A stretch of 64,000 nt of DNA, taken from the NCBI GenBank assembly GCA_025454815.1, contig JALONR010000015.1:62001-126000 (forward strand). The letters are read 5' to 3'. The position numbers were made by a program, and so were the translations under genes. Position 1 is the stretch's first letter. Every line of letters begins with the position of its first letter. Of this stretch, positions 24,803-33,660 are shown piece after piece. The notes beneath the pieces were generated by a model. The model was not told the origin of the DNA. It saw only the letters and a program-made list of their open reading frames with translations, and did no database searches. The DNA comes from Bacteroidales bacterium (GTDB lineage Bacteria; Bacteroidota; Bacteroidia; Bacteroidales; VadinHA17).

Positions 24803-25245
24803 GCCCGATGACAACTTTTACCAGCAGGAGGGGAGAGGTGCCATGCGGTGACAGCGACCTGTATGCCTTTCTCACTGATATGCGGAATTTCAGGTCAGTC
24901 ATCCCGGACGGGGAGGTGACTGACTGGGAGGCTACTGAAGACCACTGCAGCTTTAAGACTGTAAGCACCGGACGGATAAAAGTCTCCCTTTCCGAAGCAT
25001 TGCCTCATTCGGAACTCAACTATGAGGCAGAATCGTTCCTCACCGGCAGGGTGAAGGTGAGGATCAGCCTGGAGTACATCAGCAACATGAGATCTGCAAT
25101 ACGCATAGATGCAGGGTTGAACATGAACCCCCTCCTGCGGATGCTCATTGGTGATTCTGCCGGGAAATACCTTGAGACCCTGATGGACCTTATTGAGTCA
25201 TACGGCGGATATGACCGGGTCAGAGGATGTAATCAATCTCCCTGA
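24799..25245 (+). CDS. SRPBCC-fold small protein
   Basis: A 148-residue protein with the strand-helix pattern of the START/SRPBCC superfamily: FTSRRGEVPCGDSDLYAFLTD at the start, central strands, and a long C-terminal helix (LIGDSAGKYLETLMDLIES). I recognise the fold type but no specific function. SRPBCC proteins bind hydrophobic ligands or act in various enzymatic roles. The start overlaps the pyrE stop (ATGA), so it is translationally coupled to pyrE. Its 3' end overlaps birA, on the opposite strand, by 26 bp. Confidence 0.65.
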   Translation: MSPMTTFTSRRGEVPCGDSDLYAFLTDMRNFRSVIPDGEVTDWEATEDHCSFKTVSTGRIKVSLSEALPHSELNYEAESFLTGRVKVRISLEYISNMRSAIRIDAGLNMNPLLRMLIGDSAGKYLETLMDLIESYGGYDRVRGCNQSP

Positions 25246-25960
25246 ATGCATAAAGACGGACAGTCCCGTCCCTTCTCCTTACCGCAAGCATGCCGTCAGG
25301 CATGACACTTTCAATCATCCCTTCAAACTCCCCCTTTTCATCTGAGTAGAGGTGCCACTCCCCGGCTCTGTACAGGGCGTTGTGATATTCCTTTTCCATT
25401 AGGTCAATCTCCCCTTTGATGATCATGGCATATCTTCTGTCAAGTGCTGCAGTAAGCTCCCGTGTGACAGATGGCAGGTCATGTTCCCTGCCTGTCACAT
25501 GGCAGAGGGAGACCGGGTTGGGTGCACCGCTCCTGAACGTAACCTGGTTGACATTCAGACCTATGCCGGCAATGGTACTGCCCAGCGTATCACCAGTAAT
25601 GGTGTTCTCAATGAGGATGCCTGCAATTTTGTCATCTCCGGCATAGATGTCATTTGGCCATTTGATTCCTGCCCGTGAGGTATACGCTGAGACCAGGTCA
25701 TATACTGCCAGGGAGACCATCCGGGAAATGATGAACTGGTCAGCGGGCCTGACCATAACCGGGTATAGTATCACGCTCATCAGCAGGTTTTTGCCGGGTT
25801 CACTTTCCCAGCTGTTGCCGTGCTGGCCTCTCCCGCTCTCCTGGAATGATGCGGTTATTACCGTTCCTTCGGCAGGGGGTGACTCCCTGAGCATCGCGGC
25901 TGCAACCGTGTTGGTTGATGACACTTTTTCACAGTACCTGACATGAGAACCTATTATCAT
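25220..25960 (-). CDS. birA: Biotin--[acetyl-CoA-carboxylase] ligase
   Basis: Activates biotin to biotinyl-AMP and attaches it to the biotin carrier protein of carboxylases. The 246-residue protein has only the catalytic and C-terminal domains: SSTNTVAAAM, the biotinyl-AMP loop ESGRGQHGNSW, and KWPNDIYAGDDKIAGILIE. There is no N-terminal helix-turn-helix, so unlike E. coli BirA it should not act as a repressor. I use the ATG at 25960, which has AGAGG upstream; a GTG at 25969 is possible. The start codon lies in the middle of a 14-bp perfect palindrome (25953-25966). Confidence 0.92.
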   Translation of the reverse strand: MIIGSHVRYCEKVSSTNTVAAAMLRESPPAEGTVITASFQESGRGQHGNSWESEPGKNLLMSVILYPVMVRPADQFIISRMVSLAVYDLVSAYTSRAGIKWPNDIYAGDDKIAGILIENTITGDTLGSTIAGIGLNVNQVTFRSGAPNPVSLCHVTGREHDLPSVTRELTAALDRRYAMIIKGEIDLMEKEYHNALYRAGEWHLYSDEKGEFEGMIESVMPDGMLAVRRRDGTVRLYAFREIDYIL

Positions 25961-26082
25961 GATAATCACCTCTTAAAGGGATGTTCCTATGGCATTAAAG
26001 TGCCGTTGTGCATCCCCTGAACAAATTGGCACCCAAATTGTAAAAAGAGTTTAAGCCGGGCTAAAATACGGATAAATGTTCG

Positions 26083-26090
26083 TAATTTTG
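26083..26090 (+). promoter_or_regulatory. Candidate promoter of the rsfS-ftsH operon, -7 box
   Basis: TAATTTTG matches TAnnTTTG; no clear -33 element is visible. The rsfS start is 40 bp downstream. Confidence 0.4.
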
Positions 26091-26130
26091 CGGCTAATAG
26101 CAGAACTGTTTATTACTGAAAAGATTATTG

Positions 26131-26514
26131 ATGAGAAAAGGCAAAAAGGAGGCCGCCGGGGTAACTGAAAGTATTGTCAGGGGTCTGTTTGAGAAGAAGG
26201 GTGAAAAGGTGGCTCTTATTGATCTGAGAAATATTGAAAGCAGGATGTGTGACTGGTTTGTGATCAGTCACGCTTCTTCCACCAAACAGGTTGATTCTCT
26301 TGCATGGTCAGTTGAGGATGCGGTAAGAAAGGAGACAGGTGTAAAGCCTTTCCACATTGAGGGAAGGGAGAACTGCATCTGGGTCCTCCTTGATTACGGT
26401 GATACCCTGGTGCATATTTTCCAGAAGCCTTACAGAGAGTTTTATGATCTTGAGTCTTTATGGGCTGACGGCCACATAACGTACCTCGAGGACAACCCAG
26501 AGAAGAAAGGATAA
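26131..26514 (+). CDS. rsfS: Ribosomal silencing factor RsfS
   Basis: Binds ribosomal protein L14 on the 50S subunit and blocks subunit joining when nutrients are short. The 127-residue protein shows the family motifs VALIDLRNIESRMCDWFVISHASS, HIEGRENCIWVLLDYGDTLVHIF and YREFYDLESLW in fragments of the expected order. The ATG at 26131 directly follows an in-frame TTG at 26128 and is the better start. ftsH begins eight bases after its stop. Confidence 0.95.
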   Translation: MRKGKKEAAGVTESIVRGLFEKKGEKVALIDLRNIESRMCDWFVISHASSTKQVDSLAWSVEDAVRKETGVKPFHIEGRENCIWVLLDYGDTLVHIFQKPYREFYDLESLWADGHITYLEDNPEKKG

Positions 26515-26522
26515 ATGATACT

Positions 26523-28610
26523 ATGGCAGAGAGCAAGGAGACTCCGAAGTCAAACAAGAACGATAAGAATAACGGCAAGTCGTGGTTCAACTCAAGCTGG
26601 CTGTTTGCAATTCTTTTACTGACGTTCATCGTCTTCCAGGTCCTGACCTCCGGTAAATATACCCAGAAGGCAGGTCAGAGAGAGATAGAGGAGATGGTCA
26701 TGAATCATGACATCGAAAAGGTGATCGTGGTGAATGAGGAACAGGCTGAGATATATATCAAGGCTGATTCGCTCAAGAGCGGGCGTTATCCTGATTTTGC
26801 GGAGCATCGTGGTTTCGGGCTTCAGCCCCCCAAACCCCATTTCTATCATACCTTCGGAACAGTGGAGCTGTTCCAGCAGTTCTTTGAAGCCGCCCAGGAC
26901 AAGGCCGGATATACTGAGGACGAGCGTATTTACCTGGAGTACCAGAAAAGGAAGGATTATCTTGCCACTTTCCTGGGAGTGATCCTCCCCTTCCTGATCA
27001 TTGCCGCACTCTGGATTTACTTTATGCGCCGTATGTCTGCGGGTGCCGGAGGCGGTGCCGGAAACATTTTCAGCGTAGGCAAGTCGAAGGCGCAGATATT
27101 TGACAAGGACACACACATAAAGATTAACTTCACCGATGTTGCTGGGCTTGAAGAAGCGAAGACGGAGGTGATGGAGATAGTTGATTTCCTGAAGAACCCG
27201 AAGAAGTATACCTCTCTCGGGGGAAAGATACCCAAGGGAGCATTGCTTGTCGGTCCTCCCGGAACGGGTAAGACACTGCTTGCCAAGGCTGTCGCAGGTG
27301 AGGCCAACGTTCCATTCTTCTCCATTTCGGGTTCTGATTTCGTGGAGATGTTTGTTGGCGTCGGGGCCTCGCGCGTGAGGGATCTCTTCAAGCAGGCCAA
27401 GGAGAAGGCTCCCTGTATCGTATTCATTGACGAGATTGATGCAGTGGGCCGTGCCCGTGGCCGCAACCCGAACTTCGGAGCCAATGATGAGCGTGAGAAC
27501 ACCCTTAACCAGCTTCTTACCGAGATGGATGGCTTCGGCACCAACAGCGGGGTTATCATACTCGCTGCCACAAACCGGGCCGACATACTTGACAAGGCTC
27601 TTCTCAGGGCAGGCCGTTTTGACCGTCAGATACACGTTGAGCTTCCTGACCTGAAGGAGCGGGAAGCAATCTTCAAGGTGCACCTCCGACCGATCAAGCT
27701 TTCCGAAGGCTTTGACATCTCGTTCCTGGCAAAACAGACACCCGGGTTCTCCGGCGCTGACATCGCAAACGTATGCAACGAGGCAGCCCTCATAGCAGCC
27801 CGGCGCAACAAGACACTTGTTGAAAAGCAGGATTTCCTTGATGCCATTGACCGTATCATCGGAGGTCTGGAGAAAAAGAACAAGATCATATCCCAGGAGG
27901 AGAAGAAGACAATTGCATATCATGAGGCCGGCCACGCCACCGTCAGCTGGCTCCTGGAACATGCCAGCCCGCTGCTCAAGGTGACCATAATCCCCAGGGG
28001 CAAGGCACTGGGAGCAGCATGGTACCTGCCTGAGGAAAGATCAATCTCGACACGTGAGCATATCCTTGACGAGATGGCCTATGCCCTGGGAGGCAGAGCC
28101 GCTGAGGAACTGGTCATCGGAAAGATATCAACCGGGGCGCTGAGTGACCTGGAAAAGGTTACCAAGCAGGCATATGCCATGGTGGCTTACTTCGGTATGT
28201 CAGGCCAGGTGGGTAATATCAGCTTCTATGACTCTTCAGGGCAGTCAGACTACGGCTTCACCAAGCCTTACAGTGAGAAAACAGCCGAACTGATTGATGC
28301 GGAGGCAAAGAAGATTGTGGAAGAGTCATATGAAAAGGCCAAAGAGATCATATCGTCAAATATTGACGGACTGAAGCAGCTGGCTGAACAGCTCCTTGAG
28401 AAGGAGGTCATTTTCAGTGAGGACCTTGAACGGATCTTCGGCAAACGAAAGGGAGAGAAACCGGTTGAAGACGGAGTACAGGCACCCCAGGCTGTGACAG
28501 TGCAGGCCGGTGATGTCAACCCCGTGGCAGAAGATCCCGGGATTGTCGCAGCCCCTTCAGCTCCCGCTGCTCAGGCTGATGATGCACCAGGTACTGCCGA
28601 TGGAAAATGA
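26523..28610 (+). CDS. ftsH: ATP-dependent zinc metalloprotease FtsH
   Basis: Membrane-bound AAA+ protease that degrades membrane and regulatory proteins. The 695 residues contain a first membrane helix (about 25-40), a periplasmic region, a second helix (about 152-168), the AAA+ domain with Walker A GPPGTGKT and the pore motif [14 protein letters not shown], a second-region-of-homology Arg motif, and the zinc site HEAGH at 467-471. The last ~50 residues are an Ala/Pro-rich tail that is probably disordered. It lies in an operon with rsfS upstream and a small DUF2007 gene overlapping its 3' end. Confidence 0.97.
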   Translation: MAESKETPKSNKNDKNNGKSWFNSSWLFAILLLTFIVFQVLTSGKYTQKAGQREIEEMVMNHDIEKVIVVNEEQAEIYIKADSLKSGRYPDFAEHRGFGLQPPKPHFYHTFGTVELFQQFFEAAQDKAGYTEDERIYLEYQKRKDYLATFLGVILPFLIIAALWIYFMRRMSAGAGGGAGNIFSVGKSKAQIFDKDTHIKINFTDVAGLEEAKTEVMEIVDFLKNPKKYTSLGGKIPKGALLVGPPGTGKTLLAKAVAGEANVPFFSISGSDFVEMFVGVGASRVRDLFKQAKEKAPCIVFIDEIDAVGRARGRNPNFGANDERENTLNQLLTEMDGFGTNSGVIILAATNRADILDKALLRAGRFDRQIHVELPDLKEREAIFKVHLRPIKLSEGFDISFLAKQTPGFSGADIANVCNEAALIAARRNKTLVEKQDFLDAIDRIIGGLEKKNKIISQEEKKTIAYHEAGHATVSWLLEHASPLLKVTIIPRGKALGAAWYLPEERSISTREHILDEMAYALGGRAAEELVIGKISTGALSDLEKVTKQAYAMVAYFGMSGQVGNISFYDSSGQSDYGFTKPYSEKTAELIDAEAKKIVEESYEKAKEIISSNIDGLKQLAEQLLEKEVIFSEDLERIFGKRKGEKPVEDGVQAPQAVTVQAGDVNPVAEDPGIVAAPSAPAAQADDAPGTADGK

Positions 28611-28797
28611 ATGGGTGGTCATAGCCGGCTTCAGTGATGATGTACGAAGCCAGGTGGCGGTTGAAAGGCTGCAGAACAACGGCATTGACGCCGTGGCGGT
28701 GGACAAGCGTGACAGTATCTACAAAATAGGGGAGATAGAGATTTTTGTCCATCGTGACAATGTGCTCATCGCCAAAGAAATAATTAAGGATCTGTAA
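28600..28797 (+). CDS. Small DUF2007-type protein
   Basis: A 65-residue protein starting [20 protein letters not shown] and ending with a short ferredoxin-like strand pattern (IYKIGEIEIFVHRDN). This is the putative signal-transducing DUF2007 fold, with an unknown role. Its ATG lies 11 bases inside the end of ftsH in another frame, so it is coupled to ftsH. The cdsA GTG begins two bases after its coding end. It is a real gene by conservation of context and a good start, though very short. Confidence 0.75.
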   Translation: MENEWVVIAGFSDDVRSQVAVERLQNNGIDAVAVDKRDSIYKIGEIEIFVHRDNVLIAKEIIKDL

Positions 28798-28798
28798 A

Positions 28799-29641
28799 GT
28801 GACCAATCTCATCAGGCGCACGGTAACAGGTGCCTTCATAGTGATATTCGTACTCGGCGGGCTCTGGTTTAATCCCGTCTCCTTCTTCATCGTGGGAGCC
28901 GTGATGATAGCAGGCACCCAGCGGGAATACTATATCATGGTCAGGGGAACAGGGGTGAGGCCCCAGCTGGTGACGGGCATAATAAGCGGCTTCCTGCTTT
29001 ACCTTATCTCCACAGCAGTGGCGCTCGGCTGGCTCTCCAGGGCCTGGTTCCTGGCAATGATACCGGTGATATCAATTGTGATGGTCATAGAACTCTTCCG
29101 TAATGTGGAAAGACCGTTTGACTCACTGGCACACACCTTTTTCTCCATACTCTACACCGCAGTTCCTTTTTCAATGTTTCCCTTTTCGGCATTCAACCAG
29201 ACCGGCCTCAGCCCGCTGGTCGCGATACCGGGGATTGAGTTCTCACCGGGAATTATGGTCGGTTTCTTTCTGCTTCTCTGGACCAATGATACCGGGGCCT
29301 ACCTTGTGGGATCGGCACTTGGAAGGCACCGTCTCTTTGAACGTATCTCCCCGAAGAAATCATGGGAAGGATTCTTCGGAGGACTCGTACTTACGCTGCT
29401 GGTGGCAAGACTCTTCTCCGGCTGGCTCGGCGTGGCTGACACCGCAGGCTGGATGATAATTGCACTGATAATTTCAGTGGGCGGTACCTTTGGTGACCTT
29501 CTTGAATCAATGCTCAAGAGGAGCCTGGGACTGAAGGATTCCGGGACCATCATGCCCGGACACGGAGGATTTCTTGACAGGTTTGACAGCGTGGTGGTGG
29601 CCTTCCCGCTTGTCTACCTTTACCTGGCAATAATGGTTTGA
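28799..29641 (+). CDS. cdsA: Phosphatidate cytidylyltransferase
   Basis: Makes CDP-diacylglycerol from phosphatidate and CTP, the branch point of phospholipid synthesis, in the inner membrane. The 280-residue protein has about eight helices. Its C terminus carries the family signature: GRHRLFERISPKKSWEGFFGG, FGDLLESMLKRSLGLKDSG, and MPGHGGFLDRFDSVVVAFP, in this order. The start is GTG with AAGGA ten bases upstream. It is followed by psd, and pssA, the third enzyme of phosphatidylethanolamine synthesis, lies at 38 kb. Confidence 0.96.
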   Translation: MTNLIRRTVTGAFIVIFVLGGLWFNPVSFFIVGAVMIAGTQREYYIMVRGTGVRPQLVTGIISGFLLYLISTAVALGWLSRAWFLAMIPVISIVMVIELFRNVERPFDSLAHTFFSILYTAVPFSMFPFSAFNQTGLSPLVAIPGIEFSPGIMVGFFLLLWTNDTGAYLVGSALGRHRLFERISPKKSWEGFFGGLVLTLLVARLFSGWLGVADTAGWMIIALIISVGGTFGDLLESMLKRSLGLKDSGTIMPGHGGFLDRFDSVVVAFPLVYLYLAIMV

Positions 29642-29642
29642 T

Positions 29643-30317
29643 ATGAAGGTGGGAAAATTCAGGATTCACAGGGAGGGATACAAAATCATAGCAGGAGTGC
29701 TGTCAGCACTTACAATACTCAACATTGCGGGATGGCTGGTATGGCCCGGCCCGACAGTATATCATTTCATTGCCATGGGTGCTTCAATTCTCCTGTTCTT
29801 TTTCATCCTGATGTTCTTCCGAACCCCTGCAAGGCCGGTTGAACCTGATCCGCTCCTTATTTACGCACCTGCCGATGGCAAGATAGTGGTCATTGAGGAG
29901 ACATATGAAAAGGAATATTTCAGGGAGAACCGCCTGCAGATATCCATATTCATGTCGCCATTCAACATGCACAGCAACAGGTATCCCATTTCGGGCACCG
30001 TGACATGGACGCATTACCAGCCAGGGAAGAAATATCACGCCCGCAGCCCCAAATCCTCAGAACTGAACGAAAGGAGCAGCATCGTTGTTACAAGTGAGAG
30101 CGGCACAGAGATACTGGTGAGGCAGGTGGCCGGCGCGGTGGCCCGACGGATTGTCACCTACTCCAGGAAGGAAGAGAAAGTCCACCAGGGAGACGAACTG
30201 GGATTCATCAAGTTCGGATCACGCGTTGACATATTCCTCCCGGTTGATACTGAAGTGGATGTTCAGATGTTTGAACAGGTGAGGGCCAGCAGAACAATAC
30301 TTGCAAGAGTTATTTAA
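29643..30317 (+). CDS. Phosphatidylserine decarboxylase family protein
   Basis: Forms phosphatidylethanolamine from phosphatidylserine. At 224 residues it is the short Psd form. Two N-terminal helices are followed by YAPADGKI, the MSPFNMHSNRYPISG segment, and the self-cleavage Gly-Ser in KFGSRVDIFLP, where the serine becomes the pyruvoyl cofactor. The gene starts one base after the cdsA stop, so the two are co-transcribed. All the enzymes needed to make PE from phosphatidate are therefore in this window (cdsA, pssA, psd). Confidence 0.93.
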   Translation: MKVGKFRIHREGYKIIAGVLSALTILNIAGWLVWPGPTVYHFIAMGASILLFFFILMFFRTPARPVEPDPLLIYAPADGKIVVIEETYEKEYFRENRLQISIFMSPFNMHSNRYPISGTVTWTHYQPGKKYHARSPKSSELNERSSIVVTSESGTEILVRQVAGAVARRIVTYSRKEEKVHQGDELGFIKFGSRVDIFLPVDTEVDVQMFEQVRASRTILARVI

Positions 30318-30329
30318 CGTAGAATAAAA

Positions 30330-31556
30330 ATGAAAGAAGACAATAGAATCATCGATCTGGCACCTGACGTGAAATGGATCGGGGTGCTGGATTATGACAT
30401 TAAGACATTTGACATCGTGATGCATACCGATCACGGCACTACCTATAATTCCTATTTCATCAACGCAGAGAAGAAAACTGTCGTCGAAACTGCCAAGGAG
30501 AAATTCAGTGACGTATTCCTCAGCAAGCTGCGCAGGGTTACTGACCCGGCCGAGCTGTCATATATCGTTCTTGACCATACTGAACCGGATCATTCCGGAG
30601 CCATGCGCCAGCTACTTGACCTGGCGCCGGAGGCCGTGGTTGTGGGCAGCGGTAACGCCATAAGGTATCTCAGTGACATCGTCAACAGGCCGTTTAAATC
30701 ACTGGTTGTGAAGGACGGAGACACGCTTGACCTCGGCAACAAGACCCTCAGGTTCATCTCTGCCCCCAACCTGCACTGGCCTGACAGCATATATACCTAC
30801 CTCGTTGAAGACAAAATCCTCTTTACATGTGACTCGTTCGGGGCTCACTATTGTCATGAGGAGATGTTTGATGACCTGACGGGAGATTATCATGCCGATT
30901 TCAAGTATTATTTCGACGTGATACTCAAGCCATACAGTAAATTCATGTTAAAGGCAATAGAGAAGATCCGCCCGCTTGACATCTCGATGATAGCTACCGG
31001 ACACGGACCGATACTCAGGAAACACTGGCGGAAGATTGTGGATGAGACGCATGATCTTGCATCGGATTATATCAGGCTGACTGAACGGAATGGCACCAGG
31101 AGGCTGCTTATCACGTATGTCTCGGCATACGGGTATACCGCGGAGATGGCCAGGCTCATTGCAGCTGGTGCCTCGGCGGTTGATAATGTTGAGGTTGAGG
31201 TTATGGATATCGAAACTGCTGATATTGGGGAGATAGATTCAAAGCTGACCATAGCTGATGGCATAATCGTCGGTTCTCCGACAATCAACCAGAATACGCT
31301 GCTTCCGGTCTACAGGCTTGTTGCAATGGTCAGCCCGCTCCGCGACAGGGGTAAGCTGGCCGGATCATTCGGTTCCTACGGATGGAGCGGAGAGGCGCCT
31401 TTACTGATTGCCTCGATGCTGAAGAACCTGAAACTGAAATATTTTGAGGAGCCTGCAGCATACAAGTTCATCCCTGAAAGCAGCAAGGAAAAGCCGCTGG
31501 TGGAATACGGTGAGCGTTTCGCCCGCAGGCTGGCGGAAGAGCCTGCAGAGAACTGA
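30330..31556 (+). CDS. Flavodiiron protein (O2/NO reductase)
   Basis: A cytosolic enzyme that reduces O2 to water or NO to N2O and so protects anaerobic metabolism. The 408 residues combine an N-terminal metallo-beta-lactamase domain with the diiron motif HTEPDH and a C-terminal flavodoxin domain (TYVSAYGYTAEMARLIAAG, then GSPTINQNTLLPV and FGSYGWSGEAP). There is no rubredoxin domain, so an external electron donor is needed; none is adjacent. It is 12 bp after psd and may be read from the same transcript. Confidence 0.94.
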   Translation: MKEDNRIIDLAPDVKWIGVLDYDIKTFDIVMHTDHGTTYNSYFINAEKKTVVETAKEKFSDVFLSKLRRVTDPAELSYIVLDHTEPDHSGAMRQLLDLAPEAVVVGSGNAIRYLSDIVNRPFKSLVVKDGDTLDLGNKTLRFISAPNLHWPDSIYTYLVEDKILFTCDSFGAHYCHEEMFDDLTGDYHADFKYYFDVILKPYSKFMLKAIEKIRPLDISMIATGHGPILRKHWRKIVDETHDLASDYIRLTERNGTRRLLITYVSAYGYTAEMARLIAAGASAVDNVEVEVMDIETADIGEIDSKLTIADGIIVGSPTINQNTLLPVYRLVAMVSPLRDRGKLAGSFGSYGWSGEAPLLIASMLKNLKLKYFEEPAAYKFIPESSKEKPLVEYGERFARRLAEEPAEN

Positions 31557-31644
31557 CCGGGCTGCCGCGGGAGTAAGCTGCCGCAGGATAACCGGCCCGC
31601 CGCCTGAAGAACCCCTGGAGAAGCGGGGATCAGCCACCTGCAGC

Positions 31645-31750
31645 CGGCGGCAGATTCAGATCCGGCACCCGGCGGCAGATTCAGACCCGGAACCCGGCGG
31701 CAGATTCAGACCCTGCAGCCGGCGGCAGATTCAGACCCGGAACCCGGCGG
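31645..31750. repeat. 25-bp tandem repeat, 4 copies, after the flavodiiron gene
   Basis: The unit starts CGGCGGCAGATTCAGA and repeats at 31645, 31670, 31695 and 31720, with a truncated fifth copy at 31745. Odd and even copies differ slightly, so the higher-order period may be 50 bp. The rest of 31557-31855 holds GC-rich sequence of related composition and a terminator. No gene fits, because the period is not a multiple of three. Confidence 0.92.
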
Positions 31751-31792
31751 AACCGGACGGGGGCCGGATTGAGCGACAAACAATAAATACAA

Positions 31793-31818
31793 AGAGACAG
31801 GCCTCACGACCTGTCTCT
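31793..31818. terminator. Terminator hairpin between flavodiiron and hsp20 genes
   Basis: A perfect 9-bp stem (31793-31801 with 31810-31818) with an 8-base loop. It is followed by CTCATTTTC to the right and by AT-rich sequence to the left, so it can stop transcription from both convergent genes. The T-run is poor on the plus strand. Confidence 0.7.
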
Positions 31819-31855
31819 CTCATTTTCAAAAACCAACCTGAAAACTGTTCAGCAA

Positions 31856-32284
31856 TTACGAGATGCTGATGGTGCGGATCTTGTCCTTCTTCTTCTCTTC
31901 CTCCAGCTTCGGGATCTCAACATTCAGGATACCATCCCTGTAGGTGGCTCCTATCCTCTCGCCGTTGACATCCTCGGGCAGGTAGAAACTGCGGCAGAAT
32001 GAACTGTAACTGAACTCCCTGCGCCTGTAGCCCTCAAGATCATCCTGCTTCTCCTCCTTCTGCTCAGCAGAAATGGTGAGAACCTCATCCTTGACCTCAA
32101 TCTTAAGGTTCTTCTTGTCCATGCCAGGTACGGCAAGCTCAAGATAGAAAGCCTTCTCATCTTCCCTTATATTCACTGCAGGAAGACTGGTTGAACTCCT
32201 GGTGAATGTGGGGAAAAAATCCTCATTCAGGAAATCCGACAACGTAAGCGGTTTGTAATTCCTTCTGGTGATCATTGGTAACAT
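31856..32284 (-). CDS. Small heat shock protein (Hsp20/alpha-crystallin family)
   Basis: ATP-independent chaperone that holds unfolding proteins. The 142 residues contain an alpha-crystallin domain from about 45 to 135 (VNIREDEKAFYLELAVPGM, then KNLKIEVKDEVLTISAEQ) and the C-terminal anchor IRTISIS in place of the usual I-x-I. The ATG at 32284 has a strong AGGAGGT seven bases upstream; an earlier in-frame ATG at 32323 has none. A cluster of TGGCAT palindromes lies upstream. Confidence 0.94.
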   Translation of the reverse strand: MLPMITRRNYKPLTLSDFLNEDFFPTFTRSSTSLPAVNIREDEKAFYLELAVPGMDKKNLKIEVKDEVLTISAEQKEEKQDDLEGYRRREFSYSSFCRSFYLPEDVNGERIGATYRDGILNVEIPKLEEEKKKDKIRTISIS

Positions 32285-32366
32285 AGCAACCTCCTTTTTT
32301 ATATTGTTCAACTTTATTTGCATTTACACCCTCTATATTTCAATTCATGTGCCGCCTCCTTAATAG

Positions 32367-32412
32367 TGCCATAATGGCATAAAAACAGGATTATGGCATG
32401 ACAATGTGGCAT
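32367..32412. promoter_or_regulatory. Palindrome cluster upstream of hsp20
   Basis: A 13-bp palindrome TGCCAT-A-ATGGCA lies at 32367-32379. Two further TGGCAT copies lie at 32394-32399 and 32407-32412, the last followed by TTTATGC. The repeats sit between the divergent hsp20 and AI-2E transporter genes and look like binding sites for a dimeric regulator. Which one is unknown. Confidence 0.5.
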
Positions 32413-32426
32413 TTTATGCTATCGGG

Positions 32427-32456
32427 TTGTTAAACCGGGAATTATTTCTAACTTTG
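32427..32456 (+). promoter_or_regulatory. Promoter of the AI-2E-DUF4492-cydAB operon
   Basis: TTG at 32427-32429, a 19-bp spacer, then TAACTTTG at 32449-32456, a good Bacteroidota promoter. The first gene starts 64 bp downstream of the -7 box. Confidence 0.65.
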
Positions 32457-32520
32457 AAATTGCACTGTTTAAACTGCACCCGGATGTGCGGAAAACCTAA
32501 AACCTGACCAATCTGAAAAT

Positions 32521-33660
32521 ATGAATACAACCCTGCGTAATATTCTCATACTGATAGGGCTGGCATTGATGGTATACCTTTTCTGGTATTTCCGGAACAT
32601 TATTGCCTATGTGCTTGCTGCAGGGGTAATCTCGCTGATTGGCAGGCCGGTGGTTGACCTGCTGAACGGAATCCGGATCTGGAAGTTCCGGTTCCCGAAA
32701 GCACTGAGTTCACTGCTGACGCTTCTGATGCTCTACGGTCTGCTTGCCCTCTTTTTTGTCATCTTTATCCCGCTTGTCAGCCGTCAGATTGATGCCCTGT
32801 CAGGCTTTGATGCAGGTTCCATTGTGCAGGGTCTCCGTGACCAGCTTGACAGGCTTGACCTGGCCATCAGGAAGATCTACAGGGATATGCCTGCTGACAA
32901 GACCCTGTATGACATTGCTGTGACAACCATCACCAATATTCTCAATCCTGCTTCAATAACCGATTTTGCCGGAAACATTGTAACGGTTCTCCGCAAGATG
33001 ATTGTTGCCTTTGTTGCAATAACATTCCTTGCCTTCTTCTTCCTGAAGGATGAGGGGCTGTTCAAGGAGACAATCATGGTGACGGTACCCGACCAGTATG
33101 AGGCCAGGATACGAAATGTCTTGCATTCGATAAAAAAGCTGCTGATAAGATATTTTATCGGAATCATACTGCAGTGCACGGTTGTGCTTATCAATATCAC
33201 CATCGGGATGACCATAGTGGGCTTTCCGTTTCACCAGGCGCTGGTGATGGGGTTGCTGGTCGGGATCTTCAATGTAATTCCCTATGTCGGCCCGTGGCTT
33301 GGAGGTTCCGTTGCTGTACTCATGGGGGTTGCCACAGCGGTGACAACCACCGGATATCCCGTCATCTGGCTGCTGATGATTTATATGGTCATTGTCATCG
33401 CCTGCACGCAGATCATTGACAACAACCTTATTCAGCCCATGATCTATTCGCGAAGCGTCAATGCCCACCCGATTGAGATCTTCCTGGTAATCTTTGCGGT
33501 GGGCAGTTTTGCCGGCATTGCAGGAATGATACTGGCCGTGCCGGCCTATACTGCACTAAGGGTCTTTGCCCGGGAGTTCTTCTACAATTTCGGGCCTGTG
33601 AGGAAGATCACCTCCGGCCTCGGGAAAGAAGGGAGGGAGCCGGAAACAGAGGTGAAATGA
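32521..33660 (+). CDS. AI-2E family transporter
   Basis: A 379-residue inner-membrane protein with about eight helices of the AI-2 exporter (PerM/TqsA) superfamily. GIFNVIPYVGPWLGG and DNNLIQPMIYSRSVNAHP are the conserved family stretches. Despite the name, members carry various solutes or ions, so the substrate is open. Its stop overlaps the start of the DUF4492 gene (ATGATG), which places it at the head of the cytochrome bd operon. A link to respiration is by position only. Confidence 0.9.
   Translation: MNTTLRNILILIGLALMVYLFWYFRNIIAYVLAAGVISLIGRPVVDLLNGIRIWKFRFPKALSSLLTLLMLYGLLALFFVIFIPLVSRQIDALSGFDAGSIVQGLRDQLDRLDLAIRKIYRDMPADKTLYDIAVTTITNILNPASITDFAGNIVTVLRKMIVAFVAITFLAFFFLKDEGLFKETIMVTVPDQYEARIRNVLHSIKKLLIRYFIGIILQCTVVLINITIGMTIVGFPFHQALVMGLLVGIFNVIPYVGPWLGGSVAVLMGVATAVTTTGYPVIWLLMIYMVIVIACTQIIDNNLIQPMIYSRSVNAHPIEIFLVIFAVGSFAGIAGMILAVPAYTALRVFAREFFYNFGPVRKITSGLGKEGREPETEVK

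Noticed and set aside
26616-27962. A 448-codon open frame on the minus strand
   Set aside because: It lies wholly antisense to ftsH, has no recognisable domain and follows from ftsH codon bias; ftsH is certain.
31444-31869. A 141-codon open frame through the end of the flavodiiron gene and the 25-bp repeats
   Set aside because: It begins inside the flavodiiron gene in another frame and continues only because the repeat lacks stops.
32394-32420. A sigma-54 promoter (TGGCAT...TATGC) before the cyd operon
   Set aside because: The GG-to-GC spacing is two bases short of the -24/-12 pattern, and a good TTG-N19-TAnnTTTG promoter lies just downstream.
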